From Clavelina lepadiformis (taxonomy: Eukaryota > Chordata > Ascidiacea > Aplousobranchia > Clavelinidae), in assembly GCF_947623445.1 (NCBI RefSeq), contig NC_135245.1, positions 16,437,501-16,501,500 of the forward strand: a DNA stretch of 64,000 bases, written 5' to 3'. The notes beneath the pieces were generated by a model that was given only the letters and a program-made list of their open reading frames with translations, was not told where the DNA came from and made no database searches. This document shows positions 62,901 through 64,000 of the stretch, piece after piece; position 1 is the first letter of the stretch; the number at the start of each line of letters is the position of its first letter. The position numbers were made by a program, and so were the translations under genes.

Positions 62901-63061
62901 GTCCGTCTGTTAGATCGGTGGACGGATTGCAAGCTGATGCTATGAACCGTCAGTACTGGTCATTAGTTGACGCTGGGACGGAAAAAAGTCTGCCACTTGG
63001 CGCCGGTAGATATCAGCCATCAGATGAGCAACATATCCTGTTTAAATTAAGCACTTGGTAA
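59912..63061 (+). CDS. Cobalamin-binding protein (intrinsic factor/transcobalamin-like), copy 2
   Basis: Exons about 59912-59990, 60098-60299, 61510-61640, 61721-61876, 61949-62174, 62294-62427, 62545-62788 and 62875-63061; about 452 residues with the same exon phases as copy 1. The signal peptide is distinct (MLKILSLLQGIFLLKFAVVS) and the mature protein begins SAYPVC. Exon 3 (IGKVALYVMAAKASCINPRN) and exon 6 (NAAESISNGLTADERAVALA) differ clearly from copy 1, while exons 4, 5, 7 and 8 and intron 7 are almost the same. Intron 2 is 1.2 kb instead of 87 bp because of a transposon-like insert. The alpha domain (GQNDDGSWGDTHSVD) and beta domain (SFGPSVRSVDGL, LFKLSTW) are complete. It is predicted to be secreted and to bind B12 or a related corrinoid. 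Confidence 0.92.
60753..61390. mobile_element. Possible hAT-like insert in intron 2 of B12-binding copy 2
   Basis: The segment starts TAGGGCTGCCATACGTCC and ends CATGGTAACACTA, imperfect inverted termini of the 'gggttgccat' kind also seen at 53.8 kb. Inside are ctgtgtcctgg and tgtccggagttttgg words typical of such elements. A target duplication is not clear. It accounts for most of the extra length of this intron relative to copy 1. Confidence 0.5.
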
Positions 63062-64000
63062 AAAAATTATGCTGGTTCGGAAAGTTTTGAACGCAAGGTT
63101 TCCTAGACTCCTGTCTGTACATTATATTCCTTTCAATAAATTTATTGCATTACCATTGTCGTATCAATTTTAGGCGGAAGACTAAAAGCAGACTTAACAG
63201 AAATCTGTCTACAAATCAAAAATACAATACACGACTAATGATGGTTATGTCACTGTAGTTATCTTTTACAAGCTGGCGAGGCAAGATTATTCTAAAGAGA
63301 TTTCTAGATGCCAGAACGATAGTTACTGGTTAAGCGGTGCATTTTTAAACAGGCGTTTTCAACGTCAATAAGGTGCTTAATAATCCGAAAGGTATCGGTA
63401 CGAAACCACAAACCATCGGCCTGCGGTACAATTCAGAGAGTATAAGCAGCAGTTTTTCAAACTGGTATAACGACCATAAATAAATCGCAATCTCGAATCT
63501 ACCTAGCACATACACTCAAGAGTATAGCGCGTAGATGTTGTCACAACAACGTATTCTCATATAATGAAAATATCGCGAAAGAAGTCAGAAAAACGGTGTT
63601 TTCAGCAAGCAAGCGACTATATAGGCTGTGCAATCCGTACATGTAGTTATATAAGTTGAGCAAAAGACAACATTATTACGACAACTAACCCTTGAGGAAG
63701 TTTCGGTTACAAAAAGCACAAAGTATTTATAAATTACGCACTAGCTCGAAGAAGTAAATTCTGCTCTGCAATTGCTAAGAATAACTTGTACTTATAAGAT
63801 ACAACATTACCTCTGTGACATAGACTGCGCTGGATCGCAGAATCCTCGTAATTTGTCGGCTAAAAATTAAAACGAATAGTCTGCAGTGTAGGTGGGTAAA
63901 TTAGCGGCATATACGAAACTAAGTTTCAGCTTCAGCAAACAGAAAATTTCTAAGATCAATGCAGGAAATAGACATTCTTTAACAGTTTACATTGTTCTTC
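62860..64000. repeat. Tandem segmental duplication, right unit, cut by the window end
   Basis: Repeats 58750-59900, including the AATAAA at 63135. It ends at ...cattgttcttc, which in the left unit lies about 14 bases before the ATG of copy 2. The next base pairs outside the window should therefore start a third copy. Confidence 0.95.

Noticed and set aside
1-64000. CRISPR arrays, operons or prokaryotic features
   Set aside because: Intron-bearing animal genes throughout; no regular spaced repeats.

Overview
This is animal nuclear DNA: AT-rich, with split genes, short introns (many of 45-400 bp), GT-AG splice sites and small DNA-transposon relics. The gene content (intelectin, CCP-VWA proteins, neuferricin, MXRA7, ZP-domain protein, intrinsic-factor-like B12-binding proteins) points to an invertebrate chordate. 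A tunicate such as Ciona is the most likely source; this is an inference, not proven by any marker. Exon models were made by hand from splice sites, reading-frame phase and protein resemblance, so single boundaries may be off by a base or two.

Layout. 0.2-4.6 kb: a minus-strand, membrane-anchored intelectin-like lectin whose lectin core is interrupted by about 220 extra residues; a mariner-like MITE sits in one of its introns. 5.7-22.9 kb: a family of four small CCP (sushi) + VWA genes: a minus-strand pseudogene, two plus-strand genes and one minus-strand gene, with degenerate repeats and MITEs between them. 22.9-27.8 kb: gene-poor, with a hAT MITE flanked by a perfect 8-bp target duplication and a pogo/Tigger-type MITE flanked by TA. 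27.8-29.2 kb: neuferricin (CYB5D2), minus strand. 32.9-35.4 kb: MXRA7-like membrane protein, minus strand. 35.4-40.6 kb: no gene seen. 40.6-43.9 kb: secreted protein with an Fn3-like module, an LDLa domain and a thyroglobulin type-1 domain. 43.9-46.9 kb: no gene seen apart from a LINE fragment. 46.9-52.8 kb: a large membrane protein with EGF, LDLa, TSP1 and ZP modules, a furin site and a C-terminal transmembrane helix. 57.0-64.0 kb: two complete tandem cobalamin-binding (intrinsic factor/transcobalamin-like) genes. The sequence at the right edge repeats the DNA just upstream of the second gene, so a third copy very probably begins just outside the window.

Most genes here encode secreted or cell-surface proteins built from extracellular modules (lectin, CCP, VWA, LDLa, Tg1, TSP1, ZP, B12-binding). 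They do not form an obvious single pathway. The CCP-VWA and B12 families are local duplications, and both show patchy sequence identity that suggests gene conversion.
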